From: JBKCUI01 sp052161605
Lineage (GTDB): Bacteria; Planctomycetota; Planctomycetia; Pirellulales; Pirellulaceae
DNA: 64,000 bases
Strand: one strand, 5' to 3'
Assembly: GCA_052161605.1 (NCBI GenBank)
Contig: CP197409.1
Position 1 is the stretch's first letter, and each line of letters begins with the position of its first letter. The notes beneath the pieces are model-generated. The model made no database searches, was not told the DNA's origin, and worked only from the letters and a program-made list of their open reading frames with translations. This document shows, piece after piece, positions 53,002-61,646 of this stretch. Position numbers and translations under genes: made by a program.

Positions 53002-54123
53002 GTGAGCACTATGCAACAAAACACTGCTAAAGAAACCTCTGGCCAATCAACATCAAAAACGCATGGCGAATCACCCGCTCTTCCGAGTCATCTTTCGGAT
53101 GACATGCTCAACGCATCATTACCCACAAGAACGTGGGGTGAGTTCCTTGGCGAGACGTCAAGGAAACTTGGTCTAGGCTCTGCATTGCTCGGGGCTGGGC
53201 TAGGGCTCAGTGGGATTGCGCCTAGCGGGATGGAGAAGCGGGCTGAGGGGGGGATAATTATCTCTGGGGGGGATGATCAGCAGGCTAGGGATAACGGAGT
53301 TGCATTTAGTGTATTCGGCGGGGGGAATACCGGATTTCTGCAAATGGTTTCGAGCACGAGAGTAATGCATAGTTCGGTCGTCTTCATCAACGACCGCACA
53401 GCAATTGCTGCCGCACATCAAGTCTTTAACCCGGAGTGGGGATCAGATCAGCTGTATTTTGTCGGCACCAGCCCAAATTTTAATGAACCTTCGCTGGGCT
53501 CGGTGCATCAAGCGTCTCGAATAATCGTACATCCGACGTGGAACGGAAGTTATGCGACAGGTATCGATCTGGCTGTAATTCAATTTGATTCACCAGTCGC
53601 GGGCGTTAACCCCATCGTTTTTGCGGATTCAAGACCGTTTGTGGGTGATACAGTTTGGTTTTCTGGGTACGGGATTACCGGGGACACAGTTCGAGGCTAT
53701 GTTGGGCAGGATGGGTTCATACGAGCGGGAACATCGATTGTGCAATCGACAGCGCCTCTATTAGGAGGAGACCCTATGTTCTACCTCAACGCAAGGTACA
53801 GAAACTTTGATTCATTTCCGACAGATATGCGTCCTGCTGGTGGGGATTCAGGGGGTGGAGCTTGGACTCCAGATGGTGCACTTTGGGGATTGATCGTGGC
53901 TGGTGACTTGGAGGTCTTTGGAAATAGGAGCATGTCGCTTGATTTGAATGCACCTGGAGTGAGATCCTTTATTTCTGAGAACACAGTTGCAGTACCTGAA
54001 CCTGGCACATTGGCTCTCCTAGTATCTGCCGGTGGGGCTTTTGCAGCCTGGCGTAGAATAAGAAGACGATTGGACGCCAAATTAAACTCAGGAGATTCTT
54101 CACCCAAATCGACAGAACTTTAG
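53002..54123 (+). CDS. Trypsin-like serine protease with PEP-CTERM anchor
   Basis: The 373-aa protein starts with GTG at 53002 (ATG at 53011 is an alternative). A long N-terminal region ends in a hydrophobic stretch (about 55-74), which may be an unusually late export signal. The protease domain has the catalytic triad H139 (AIAAAHQVF), D189 (GIDLAV) and S283 (GGDSGGGAW). The C-terminus VPEPGTLALL followed by a hydrophobic helix and Arg-rich tail is a PEP-CTERM sorting signal, which an exosortase removes on the way to the cell surface or matrix. It lies alone between the XRE gene and the Flp-type peptide. Confidence 0.85.
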   Translation: MSTMQQNTAKETSGQSTSKTHGESPALPSHLSDDMLNASLPTRTWGEFLGETSRKLGLGSALLGAGLGLSGIAPSGMEKRAEGGIIISGGDDQQARDNGVAFSVFGGGNTGFLQMVSSTRVMHSSVVFINDRTAIAAAHQVFNPEWGSDQLYFVGTSPNFNEPSLGSVHQASRIIVHPTWNGSYATGIDLAVIQFDSPVAGVNPIVFADSRPFVGDTVWFSGYGITGDTVRGYVGQDGFIRAGTSIVQSTAPLLGGDPMFYLNARYRNFDSFPTDMRPAGGDSGGGAWTPDGALWGLIVAGDLEVFGNRSMSLDLNAPGVRSFISENTVAVPEPGTLALLVSAGGAFAAWRRIRRRLDAKLNSGDSSPKSTEL

Positions 54124-54220
54124 TTTGTTAGTCATTAGGAGAGCCTGCTAATCAATTGATTCATGGGCTGTGACCTCCAGTCCCGATGGAGCTATAACTA
54201 CAACGTAAGCTGTGAACCAC

Positions 54221-54406
54221 TTATCCTGGGTTGTATCCACCAGCAGCAGCAACGAATTCGTCGGTGGCGTCCTCGAACTTCATAGCCACCTGTTGCCCCA
54301 ATGTCTTTACCGCTATTATACAAACCATACAAATAAGCGACATTAGGATTACGTACTCGAACAGCGATGCGCCACACTCTTGATGCTTGGTTCGTTTATC
54401 AGTCAT
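54221..54406 (-). CDS. Flp/Fap-type pilin peptide
   Basis: The 61-aa peptide matches Flp pilins: a short basic leader with G at the cut site, then ASLFEYVILMSLICMVCIIA with the conserved Glu at position 5 of the mature peptide, and a polar tail with QQVAMKFEDATDEF. Such peptides build tight-adherence (Tad) pili or act as pseudopilins. No tad assembly gene is visible here, so it would depend on machinery encoded elsewhere. Confidence 0.8.
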   Translation of the reverse strand: MTDKRTKHQECGASLFEYVILMSLICMVCIIAVKTLGQQVAMKFEDATDEFVAAAGGYNPG

Positions 54407-54648
54407 AGTGGACTCTCTCTAGCAAATTTCTAAGGCAATTATCGACTCGCCCCATAAACACTTGAGCTTTTCTGGTTGAATTTCCGAAAACATCTGATTT
54501 TTAATAAATATCGATATATTCCTTATTGTTACGTGGAAGCCGCATGCCCTTGTCTTTGTCGAAAAGTCGCCTACTACGACAGAGTGGTCTTTTTTACGGA
54601 TTTAGTCTTTTCCAAAATACCCTTGCGCTAATTGCCTGATTTTCCGAT

Positions 54649-55941
54649 ATGTTTTGGAGTGAGCCAAAATGGGTATCTTCAAGTATGTTTACGACGATCC
54701 GCAAACGGAGAATAAATTCCCTACTGAGACGCTACGGAAGTCTACCAAAGCAAGTCTCTATAGTGCTATTGATGACTGTTTTCGCTGCACTTCTTTACCT
54801 GACCTCTGCTGGATCGATGACAAATATTCAGCTAGTACGTCTGTACTTTGCGTTACGAGGGACAATTACCCCGCCTGAGGATGTGGTCATTATTGCTATC
54901 GACGACCGGAGCTATGGAGAACTGAATGCTCCGACTACTTATCCACTCCCCCGTCGATACCTGGCGTCCGTCAGTGAAGTAATTGCAGACGCCAACCCTC
55001 GGGTGTTTTTCGCTGATTTAAAGTTCCCCGATGATAGAGAGTACGACGCCGAATCCGACGATCGAATTGTTACAGCATTTGCGAGAATGCCGACTACAAT
55101 CTGGACAGGGCGAGAGGATAATAAACCAGAAACGATTCCTCTTCCTTCTGGTTCGCATTTTCGTCGTGCTGCAAAAATGGAACTCGATATGTTTATCGAG
55201 GGCTCACATGGATATCTTTTTGGGGCTGGCAATAGGAGAAGCTCAGAGATTTCCTTTCCATCTTACACCCCGATCACACGAGAAAGCCCTGTTAAGTTGA
55301 AGGAGATGCTAAGGTTGCGCTCTCCGATTTGTCATGCGCTAGTCGAATTAGGTGGATATTCAATAAAACCACCCGCTGCATCGTCATTTATTAACTTCTA
55401 CGGTCCGAGCAAAACGATTCCGTATATTTCTTTTGTAGATCTCATAAGCAGTGACACCCAAGCACTACAGGAAAAAATCCGTGGCAAAGTAGTCCTAATG
55501 GGTTACCTTAGCAAACAGTATATGAAAGGCATCCTTAATCGAGATGAATTTTTTGTACCTTCCGACAAGAACGGGATGTTTGGGGTAGAAATCCATGGGC
55601 ATCTCATCGCGAATCTAATTCACAATCACACTATAACTCGCATGGATCTTTTGGATGAGTTGATATTTGTGGGGGTAGCTATCTTTCTGTTTGCCGCTGC
55701 AGCACTTCGAAAACCCACTCCCTCAGTCATAGGCTTCATACTGCTAACCCCACTCGTCTTACTCGCAATCGGCTACTTCTCTTTTGTCTACTTCCGGTTC
55801 TTCATTCCGGGAATCCCAATAATTACATTCATGTCGTATCTGATCACTGCGCCGAGCATAATCCACTTCCTCTTAAGGTCGCAGCGATTCAATAACTACC
55901 TCAACAAACAACTAAAAATCGAAACCGAACAAGAGATCTAA
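54649..55941 (+). CDS. CHASE2-domain membrane sensor
   Basis: The 430-aa protein starts at 54649 or more likely 54685 (MFTTIRKRR). It has one N-terminal transmembrane helix (about 38-58), an extracytoplasmic CHASE2 domain (about 65-310; VVIIAIDDRSYGELN and FADLKFPDDREYD are typical), then three helices near the C-terminus (about 335-410) and a short cytoplasmic tail. Usually a kinase, cyclase or similar output follows the third helix, but here the protein ends. The Ser/Thr kinase gene converging 20 bp away could be the missing output in trans. Confidence 0.85.
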   Translation: MFWSEPKWVSSSMFTTIRKRRINSLLRRYGSLPKQVSIVLLMTVFAALLYLTSAGSMTNIQLVRLYFALRGTITPPEDVVIIAIDDRSYGELNAPTTYPLPRRYLASVSEVIADANPRVFFADLKFPDDREYDAESDDRIVTAFARMPTTIWTGREDNKPETIPLPSGSHFRRAAKMELDMFIEGSHGYLFGAGNRRSSEISFPSYTPITRESPVKLKEMLRLRSPICHALVELGGYSIKPPAASSFINFYGPSKTIPYISFVDLISSDTQALQEKIRGKVVLMGYLSKQYMKGILNRDEFFVPSDKNGMFGVEIHGHLIANLIHNHTITRMDLLDELIFVGVAIFLFAAAALRKPTPSVIGFILLTPLVLLAIGYFSFVYFRFFIPGIPIITFMSYLITAPSIIHFLLRSQRFNNYLNKQLKIETEQEI

Positions 55942-55961
55942 CCCGTATTCCCGCAACTGCC

Positions 55962-56897
55962 CTACGTCGCTTTCTGCCCCGTTACCCCCCTAAAGCCCTG
56001 CACGAATCGGGCGATTAACCCCTTTTCTGTCACTTTCCCTAGGTAATGAATCACCTCTGCCATGTCTGTAAATCGGTCTGCGGGGGCCTTCTCCATTGCT
56101 ACTTGCACGATGATCTCTAGTGATTTGGGGATGGCAGGATTCTTTGCTCGTATTGAGGGGGTTTTTGCTACCGCTTGGTTGGCGATAAGAGCCATCGGAT
56201 TATCCATCTGGTACGGTAATTGGCCTGTACATAGTTGGTAGGCCACTATTCCGAATGCGTAAATGTCGGTTCGATTGGTGAGGGGGTCGCCCCGTACCTG
56301 CTCGGGGCTTAGGTGTGTCATGGTTCCAACGAGGCTTTTGTGTTGTGAGGCAGAGGGGTCAACTGCGGTGTCGAGGGGAACGCTTTTACACGCGAGTCCG
56401 AAATCAATAAGGGTTACGGCAAAATCACCCTCTACGTCCCTTACAAAGATGTTGGCAGGGGTGAGGTCTACAAAGACATACCCCGCGTCATGGATGACTT
56501 GAATAGCCTTGGCTATCTGGAGCAGGAGCTTCACGAGGTCTCCGACAGGTAGGGTAGCGGGGAGATCCCGTTCCTTGATCCAGGATGCTAGGGGCTCACC
56601 TTGAACGATCTCCATGGTGTAGTAGGGAACCCCGCTCTTTGTCTCTCCGCGTTCGAGTACCGTTACGATATGCGGACTCTGGAACGTGCGTGCTATTTCG
56701 TACTCGGATATCAGCCGGGACCATGCCGAGCTTCGGTCGGCTGAGGTGCTCGATGCTATCTTAATCGCTATAGATTTTCGGTCGGAGGAAGCAAGGTCGC
56801 GCACTTCATAGACACTTGCCATTCCTCCCTGCCCGAGCAAGCGAACGACTTCGTACCGTTGGTGATCATCGATAAAGCTTCCAGCAGGTAGTGCCAT
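55962..56897 (-). CDS. Serine/threonine protein kinase (soluble)
   Basis: The 311-aa protein is a nearly bare kinase domain: glycine loop LLGQGGMASVYE (20-31), ATP lysine K46 (IAIKIA), catalytic D144 and N149 in YVFVDLTPANIF (HRD is replaced by FVD), DFG at 165-167 (LIDFGLA), and LSPEQVRGDPLTNRTDIYAFGIV. There is no membrane helix. The key ATP and Mg residues are kept, so it should be active in spite of the FVD variant. It lies tail to tail with the CHASE2 gene and 40 bp downstream of the S2P-protease gene on the same strand. Confidence 0.88.
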   Translation of the reverse strand: MALPAGSFIDDHQRYEVVRLLGQGGMASVYEVRDLASSDRKSIAIKIASSTSADRSSAWSRLISEYEIARTFQSPHIVTVLERGETKSGVPYYTMEIVQGEPLASWIKERDLPATLPVGDLVKLLLQIAKAIQVIHDAGYVFVDLTPANIFVRDVEGDFAVTLIDFGLACKSVPLDTAVDPSASQHKSLVGTMTHLSPEQVRGDPLTNRTDIYAFGIVAYQLCTGQLPYQMDNPMALIANQAVAKTPSIRAKNPAIPKSLEIIVQVAMEKAPADRFTDMAEVIHYLGKVTEKGLIARFVQGFRGVTGQKAT

Positions 56898-56937
56898 AGG
56901 AGGTCATCCGAAATAAGGTGAATCGCCTCATCAAGAA

Positions 56938-58119
56938 CTACGAAATAAGCCGAGAGACGACCTCATAAGCATCCATCACTATCGAGAATCCGAAAAGAGC
57001 AAGCATGAGGTACAGGCCGCAGCAGGATAAACGCTCTTTAACGACGAACGGAACAGGCTTACCCCGAATTCCCTCAACCAGGTGGACAAGGATCTGAGAC
57101 CCGTCGCAGGCAGGAATGGGAAGCGCATTGAGGATTACGATTGATATGGATAGGAGCACAAAGTAGGTCAGGAAGTTCAGTAGGTCTTGGGACGCCACAA
57201 CTCCGAGCTGCACCATGCCACCAACGAAATTGAATGACTCGATTTCTTCATTCGAGTTCTTTCCCTGATTTTTTGCTTTATACACGCCTGTGAGAGAGAG
57301 CATGTTGAGAGAGATCTCCTTAAACGTGGTGCCTATAAATACAGCAGATTCCGATGCCACGAGGCCAATCGGAGGTTTTCCTTTCGTTCCAGCAAGCTGA
57401 AACCCTACGTGCCTTTTCGATTTTCCAGAGCCCGGGCTTACGACCCTCTTGGGTACGATGGTGAAGGCTAAACGCTCTCCATCTCGGTTCACTAGGATCG
57501 GGATCGGCGCGTCGTTGACGTTCGCCTTTAGGCTGCTTTTTATTTCAGAAATAGCGGGAGATTCTTTACCATCCCAGACAACGATCCTGTCTCCAGGGAG
57601 TAAGCCTGCAACTCCAACCGCCGAATCAGCCTTTACGCTTTCAACGATAAGGTTCGGATCTGTGTACTTGGTAACGAAAGCGCAATAAAAGTACGCAAAT
57701 ATCACCAGGTACGCCGAAAGGACATTGAAGATCAGTCCGTTCGTGTAAAAGAACATCTTCCCCCAGAAAGACGCATGCGCGAGGGTCCCGTGGCTGGCGG
57801 TCGATGATTTCTCTATTTCAGCAAGCTCCTCTTCGGAGAATTGTCCTATTGCTCGAAGGATCTTTGGGGACTTGTGATTCGGCCCCACCGTTGGATTGGG
57901 GCCACTAGCAGGCAGCACGTAGCCACCGAAGGGAACCATTGATAAGCAAAAGGTCGTTTCCCCGATTTTTCGCTGCCAAAGTCTCTTCCCGAACCCGAGA
58001 GAGAATGTGATGACTTTCACTCCGATGAGTTTTGCCGCTACAAAGTGTCCGAGTTCGTGGATGAAGATGATGCTGCCGACCAAGACTACTATGATGGCGA
58101 TGATGCCTAAGGACTCCAT
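56938..58119 (-). CDS. rseP: Site-2 (RseP-like) intramembrane zinc protease
   Basis: I choose the ATG at 58119 with GGGAGG 8 bp upstream over a frame start at 58167. The 393-aa protein has HELGHFVAAKL in its first transmembrane helix (zinc ligands of HExxH), followed by IGVKVITFSLGFGKRLW and VPFGGYV. One PDZ-like domain is present in the middle (about 175-255: GVAGLLPGDRIVVWDG). The second active-site motif, ALPIPACDGSQ, is in the third helix where the family usually has NxxPxPxLDG. It cuts anti-sigma factors or other membrane proteins within the membrane, and its genomic link with a kinase and CHASE2 protein suggests signalling. Confidence 0.85.
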   Translation of the reverse strand: MESLGIIAIIVVLVGSIIFIHELGHFVAAKLIGVKVITFSLGFGKRLWQRKIGETTFCLSMVPFGGYVLPASGPNPTVGPNHKSPKILRAIGQFSEEELAEIEKSSTASHGTLAHASFWGKMFFYTNGLIFNVLSAYLVIFAYFYCAFVTKYTDPNLIVESVKADSAVGVAGLLPGDRIVVWDGKESPAISEIKSSLKANVNDAPIPILVNRDGERLAFTIVPKRVVSPGSGKSKRHVGFQLAGTKGKPPIGLVASESAVFIGTTFKEISLNMLSLTGVYKAKNQGKNSNEEIESFNFVGGMVQLGVVASQDLLNFLTYFVLLSISIVILNALPIPACDGSQILVHLVEGIRGKPVPFVVKERLSCCGLYLMLALFGFSIVMDAYEVVSRLIS

Positions 58120-58270
58120 TAATAACCTCCCTGTGTTCTCGGCGTGAGGATACGCAACGATCTGCAAAAAGATAGGTCGACTATTAGTGGTAAGTGGGTA
58201 AGGATTCGTGGCTAAATTATACGCCTAGCGAGGCCAACCCCCTAAATTTGCAATGAGTTAGGCATGCGGG

Positions 58271-58352
58271 CTAGATCCGAATCCGCTCAATCTCATCCAG
58301 CGTGATTTCGTCATTCGTCCGGTCATAGAGCTTTGTCGTCCGTGGGCGGCGA
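58271..58352 (-). pseudogene. C-terminal remnant of a second tyrosine integrase
   Basis: The minus strand from about 58352 to the TAG at 58273-58271 encodes the end of an integrase almost identical to the last 25 codons of the gene at 60624-61619: H.RPRTTKLYDRTND followed by EITLDEIERIRI. DNA identity is lower than protein identity, so it is an older related copy, not a recent duplication. Nothing upstream of it continues the gene. The remnant and the intact gene are in the same orientation 2.35 kb apart, as if elements had inserted beside each other at the same site. Confidence 0.75.
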
Positions 58353-58367
58353 TGGATTGGGTCTTCT

Positions 58368-58667
58368 CTATTTGAATGCCTTAGATACGTCGTCGTATTT
58401 ATTTAAGGGAAACACTCCAATTCTCAGCAACTTCGTTTGTCCTATTCCTAATACCAAGTCGTCAGTCACTTGTTCTCTCAAATCCTGCGGATATGCAAGC
58501 ATTTCCGTTCCCCCAATTTGAAAAGCAGCATAACTCAAAAACTCAAACAAGCACTTTAAACCATACCAGTCAGGGCATTTCTCAAAATCCTTGTCCTTCC
58601 AAGGAGTCTTTTCGCTCTGACGATCGGTAATTGCGTTTGCTTTTTCGAGCGTACCACTATCTTTCAT
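58368..58667 (-). CDS. Hypothetical protein downstream of the integrase remnant
   Basis: A 99-aa soluble protein with charged N-terminal half (KANAITDRQSEKTPWKDKD) and a helical, Trp/Tyr-rich second half (WYGLKCLFEFLSYAAFQI, PQDLREQVTDDLVLGIGQ). No family is recognised. Its place directly behind the integrase remnant makes it likely cargo of a former element. Confidence 0.5.
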   Translation of the reverse strand: MKDSGTLEKANAITDRQSEKTPWKDKDFEKCPDWYGLKCLFEFLSYAAFQIGGTEMLAYPQDLREQVTDDLVLGIGQTKLLRIGVFPLNKYDDVSKAFK

Positions 58668-59007
58668 TTAGCCCGTTGTTCAGCTGAGTAGTCGCGAAGG
58701 GGGCCTAGGGGCGGATCCGTTCACGGGGCTATTTTAGCTCACAAATCAAGGGAGTTGCAGGAACAACTTTTGCTGCTAGGCGAACCTTTCGCCGACAACG
58801 AGGTTAATCGCTCGTTGACTGACTTTGTGAACGGCTAGTTGTTATCACCCCCGATTTACTCCGTAGATGGACCCCTTAGGGGGATCATCGCTTAGCTCGA
58901 TTTGTTGCCGAGGCGTGAACGGTTACCTAGGGGTATTGTCCACAACACACTAAACGCTAAAATCGACACGATAACATTTGGGCCCAATAGATTAACGGAG
59001 ACGCCCC
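58668..59007. other. Gene-free stretch of 340 bp
   Basis: I see no gene, repeat or clear terminator here. It separates divergent transcription units and must contain the promoters of the gene at 59008. Confidence 0.4.
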
Positions 59008-59958
59008 GTGCAGAGGATAAAAAAACATGTACCGACAGTTAGAAATGTCTGTATTTTGCTTATCGTCTTTGCATTTGGTGCTGTTCTCTTTTCGCCGAGT
59101 GATCAGCCGAGTGCATTAAGCAAACTGATAACTGACCCATCAGATTCCGCTTCCCTCCAGACTGTTGTGTTGGGTCCATTGGAGTTCCAATTCGATAACA
59201 AAAAGCGATCAAGCCTTTTACTCGTTGTACTGGCAATCCTGCTCTATTCTCCGAATCTCGTTGCGTTGCTAGTTAGCAAAGTCCAAGGTAGGCCTTCGCA
59301 GGGGAGTCAGGGTGGGCTGTTACAGAACACGGAGGTATCAAGCACCACAACAGTTAAATTAGACCAACAATTCAACTTCCCGCAACTTGAGCAAAATCTA
59401 GGTGCAGAAGCCGATTTTTTTAACGAAGGAGTTCGCGTAGGGAGTCGGTACGGATTCCAGGTCGTTGCCCATCAGATGATTGCGAAGATTCGGACAGAGG
59501 CTCGCGCATTAGGTGCAGGTTTTACCGAGGAAGAGCACGCGACTAGGTATAGGAGCTCCAAGCTAACCCGATTGACTGAATTTTGTTCATCGATCGAAGC
59601 GGCTTGCGAAGAGCAATGGTTCCTCCAGGCTTGTGAACAGTACCAAGAAAGCGTTAGTGAGAAACACGTCGCCCTTAAACAGTCCTTACAGGGGCTGGAT
59701 GCAATTCGAAAGGAACTATTTTTGCTCATAGGTAAATACGAGCGGGAGGCGAAGAAGAAAAACATTCCAAAAACAATAGCGATGAAATACGAGGAGCAAT
59801 TTAAGGGGATCTACGAACGCCTGATTGACGAACTCAGGACGCTATGTGATGCTTTATCGGCTTTAAACGCGCGCTGTGCTGCCGAGTTTTCGCAACTGGC
59901 TGCAACAGACGCGATGTGTGACTTTAGACTTAAGCTAGCTGCAAGGAAGAACTCATGA
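59008..59958 (+). CDS. Unknown protein with two membrane helices and a coiled-coil tail
   Basis: The 316-aa protein has a basic start, a transmembrane helix (about 13-28), a short external loop, a second helix (about 67-88) and a long cytoplasmic part that is mostly helical with heptad-like stretches (EKHVALKQSLQGLDAIRKEL, YEREAKKKNIPKTIAMKYEE). No family is recognised. Its stop overlaps the next gene in an ATGA, so they are made together. The pair lies between the integrase remnant and the intact integrase, so it is probably cargo of that element. Confidence 0.7.
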   Translation: MQRIKKHVPTVRNVCILLIVFAFGAVLFSPSDQPSALSKLITDPSDSASLQTVVLGPLEFQFDNKKRSSLLLVVLAILLYSPNLVALLVSKVQGRPSQGSQGGLLQNTEVSSTTTVKLDQQFNFPQLEQNLGAEADFFNEGVRVGSRYGFQVVAHQMIAKIRTEARALGAGFTEEEHATRYRSSKLTRLTEFCSSIEAACEEQWFLQACEQYQESVSEKHVALKQSLQGLDAIRKELFLLIGKYEREAKKKNIPKTIAMKYEEQFKGIYERLIDELRTLCDALSALNARCAAEFSQLAATDAMCDFRLKLAARKNS

Positions 59959-60401
59959 TCGTAGCTCGAGAAATGAATACAGAGAATCTGACCGATCTAG
60001 CAGAAGCAGGATTTCCTGGGTTGCTTCTCTCCGATCTTGTTGAACTTACCGATGAATTGATGGATCGATTGCCACCACATAACAGCGGGATGGAACTTTG
60101 GGAAGTTACTTGCCAGGCGTTTAACAATGCAACTGTCCTCGCTGGAAGAACATCAGCGGTAGAGCGATTGAATTCTCTAATGAAATCACTGGAGAGATTT
60201 CACGAGCTTCTTACGACCGCTGCGGACCATAGTCATGCTCAGACTAGACTTTCCGTCTTGGAATTCATCCGCCATACAGAAAATCGACAACTAGTCATAT
60301 CCGAATTGATTGACCAGGCTAGGTCAAATGCAGCCTATGAAATCCCTGCTGCACTGGAATCGTCGAGGGACGAAATTCAATCACCACTGCGACCGAGGTA
60401 G
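59955..60401 (+). CDS. Unknown helical protein coupled to the upstream membrane protein
   Basis: The 148-aa protein overlaps the preceding gene by 4 bp. A second start (MNTENLT) seven codons on is possible. It is acidic, almost all helical, with no membrane segment (LTDLAEAGFPGLLLSDLVEL, ERFHELLTTAADHSHAQTRL). The pair of a membrane-anchored coiled-coil protein and a soluble helical partner recalls toxin/immunity, tethering or signalling pairs, but nothing identifies it. Confidence 0.6.
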   Translation: MIVAREMNTENLTDLAEAGFPGLLLSDLVELTDELMDRLPPHNSGMELWEVTCQAFNNATVLAGRTSAVERLNSLMKSLERFHELLTTAADHSHAQTRLSVLEFIRHTENRQLVISELIDQARSNAAYEIPAALESSRDEIQSPLRPR

Positions 60402-60471
60402 ATTGGCGATTGCGGCTTTCGGTCGACCCATAACTTGCTCTCCGTCCAAGATTTAAGCGAAGCGGGTATTG

Positions 60472-60486
60472 CGTGACAATGTCACG
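60472..60486. repeat. Palindrome GTGACAATGTCAC, copy 4
   Basis: CGTGACAATGTCACG is the same palindrome as copies 1-3 but centred on A. It lies in the 222-bp gap between the convergent genes ending at 60401 and 60624. Confidence 0.6.
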
Positions 60487-60623
60487 TAAATGGAAACCTA
60501 TTGATTGTCCGACGGAATCGTTGTGCACCCAGATCATCCATGCGATCCCGTTCGATATGGTCAATGGTAACCTACATCTATTTGCGAATAGAATCTTTAA
60601 AACACTCGATCTTGCTCGCGACG

Positions 60624-61619
60624 TTATATTCGGATGCGTTCAATTTCATCCAACGTAATCTCATCGCTGGTTCGGTCGTAGAGCTTTGTAGTACGAGGAC
60701 TCTCATGCGCCGCAATCGCTTGCGCGTTTTCAACGGTCCCGCCGTTTTCCAAATAGGCTGTGATTCCCGTCGCGCGGAATGTATGGCAACAGATCTTCTC
60801 CGATAGACCAGCTACTGCAGCACGACGCTTTACCATGCGGAAGGCATCGGTTCTACTCATTCGGCGGTCTGTGAGCTGTCCGGTTTTGCCCTTAGCCGTC
60901 AGGAAGAGGGAAGCTCCTTTGGTTGCACCATGTCCGGTATAGGCTAGATAGGCATCCAGGTACTCCTCGGCAGTATGATGGGTTGGTACTTCGTGGTGCT
61001 TGCCACCTTTTTCGTGGAGTCGAATCCATGTTCGTTTCCCGATCTGGTAGTAGTCGTCGACGTTCATGTTGACCACGGCACTCACTCGGGCAAAGGTGAA
61101 TAGCATCACCGCAATGATGGCTCGGTCTCTAAGTCCAACTGCTGTGGATACATCGATACTATCAAGAAGCACACGGGCTTCCTCAGCAGTCAGCACGGGC
61201 GTTTTGCCTTTTTTTACGACATGCTTAGGACCGCGAACCGAAGAAGACGGGTTCATGGGAAGGACTTGGCCAACAACGAGCCAGTCCAGGCACATTCGAA
61301 TGGCGGCTAGGTGCTGCTTGACGGTTGGTTTGGTGTAGATGGTCCCGAGGTACTCAACATAAGCGGCAACAACAATTGGTTCCAAGTCGTCTAATTGCAG
61401 CCCTCGAGCCTCAGACCATGCAAAGAAATCGACAATCGCACGGTGGTAAGCCTCTCGAGTGTTTCGATTCCGGATGTTTGCCGTAAAGAACTCGTAGAAT
61501 CGTTTGGTTGCTCTCTGCCCTGATTTTCTAATGAGGGAAGGTGCCACGGCATTGAGCCCAATCCGGGTGGCTGCCGCTACGAGAAGCTGTTTGGAATCAG
61601 TGCTTGGGAGTCGTTTCAT
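60624..61619 (-). CDS. Tyrosine recombinase / site-specific integrase
   Basis: The 331-aa protein has a SAM-like N-terminal core-binding domain (about 36-130) and a full catalytic domain: R178 (TFARVSAVV), K204 (LHEKGGKHHE), H279 and R282 (CCHTFRATG), H305 (AAHESPRT) and nucleophile Y314 (TKLYDRT). The ending EITLDEIERIRI is shared with the remnant at 58271. It is distinct from the tRNA-Pro integrase and of the type found repeatedly as cargo or integron-like elements in planctomycetes. It likely moved the two-gene cargo unit at 59.0-60.4 kb. Confidence 0.92.
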   Translation of the reverse strand: MKRLPSTDSKQLLVAAATRIGLNAVAPSLIRKSGQRATKRFYEFFTANIRNRNTREAYHRAIVDFFAWSEARGLQLDDLEPIVVAAYVEYLGTIYTKPTVKQHLAAIRMCLDWLVVGQVLPMNPSSSVRGPKHVVKKGKTPVLTAEEARVLLDSIDVSTAVGLRDRAIIAVMLFTFARVSAVVNMNVDDYYQIGKRTWIRLHEKGGKHHEVPTHHTAEEYLDAYLAYTGHGATKGASLFLTAKGKTGQLTDRRMSRTDAFRMVKRRAAVAGLSEKICCHTFRATGITAYLENGGTVENAQAIAAHESPRTTKLYDRTSDEITLDEIERIRI

Positions 61620-61646
61620 AGCCCTTATAGTGAATCATAACGTCCT

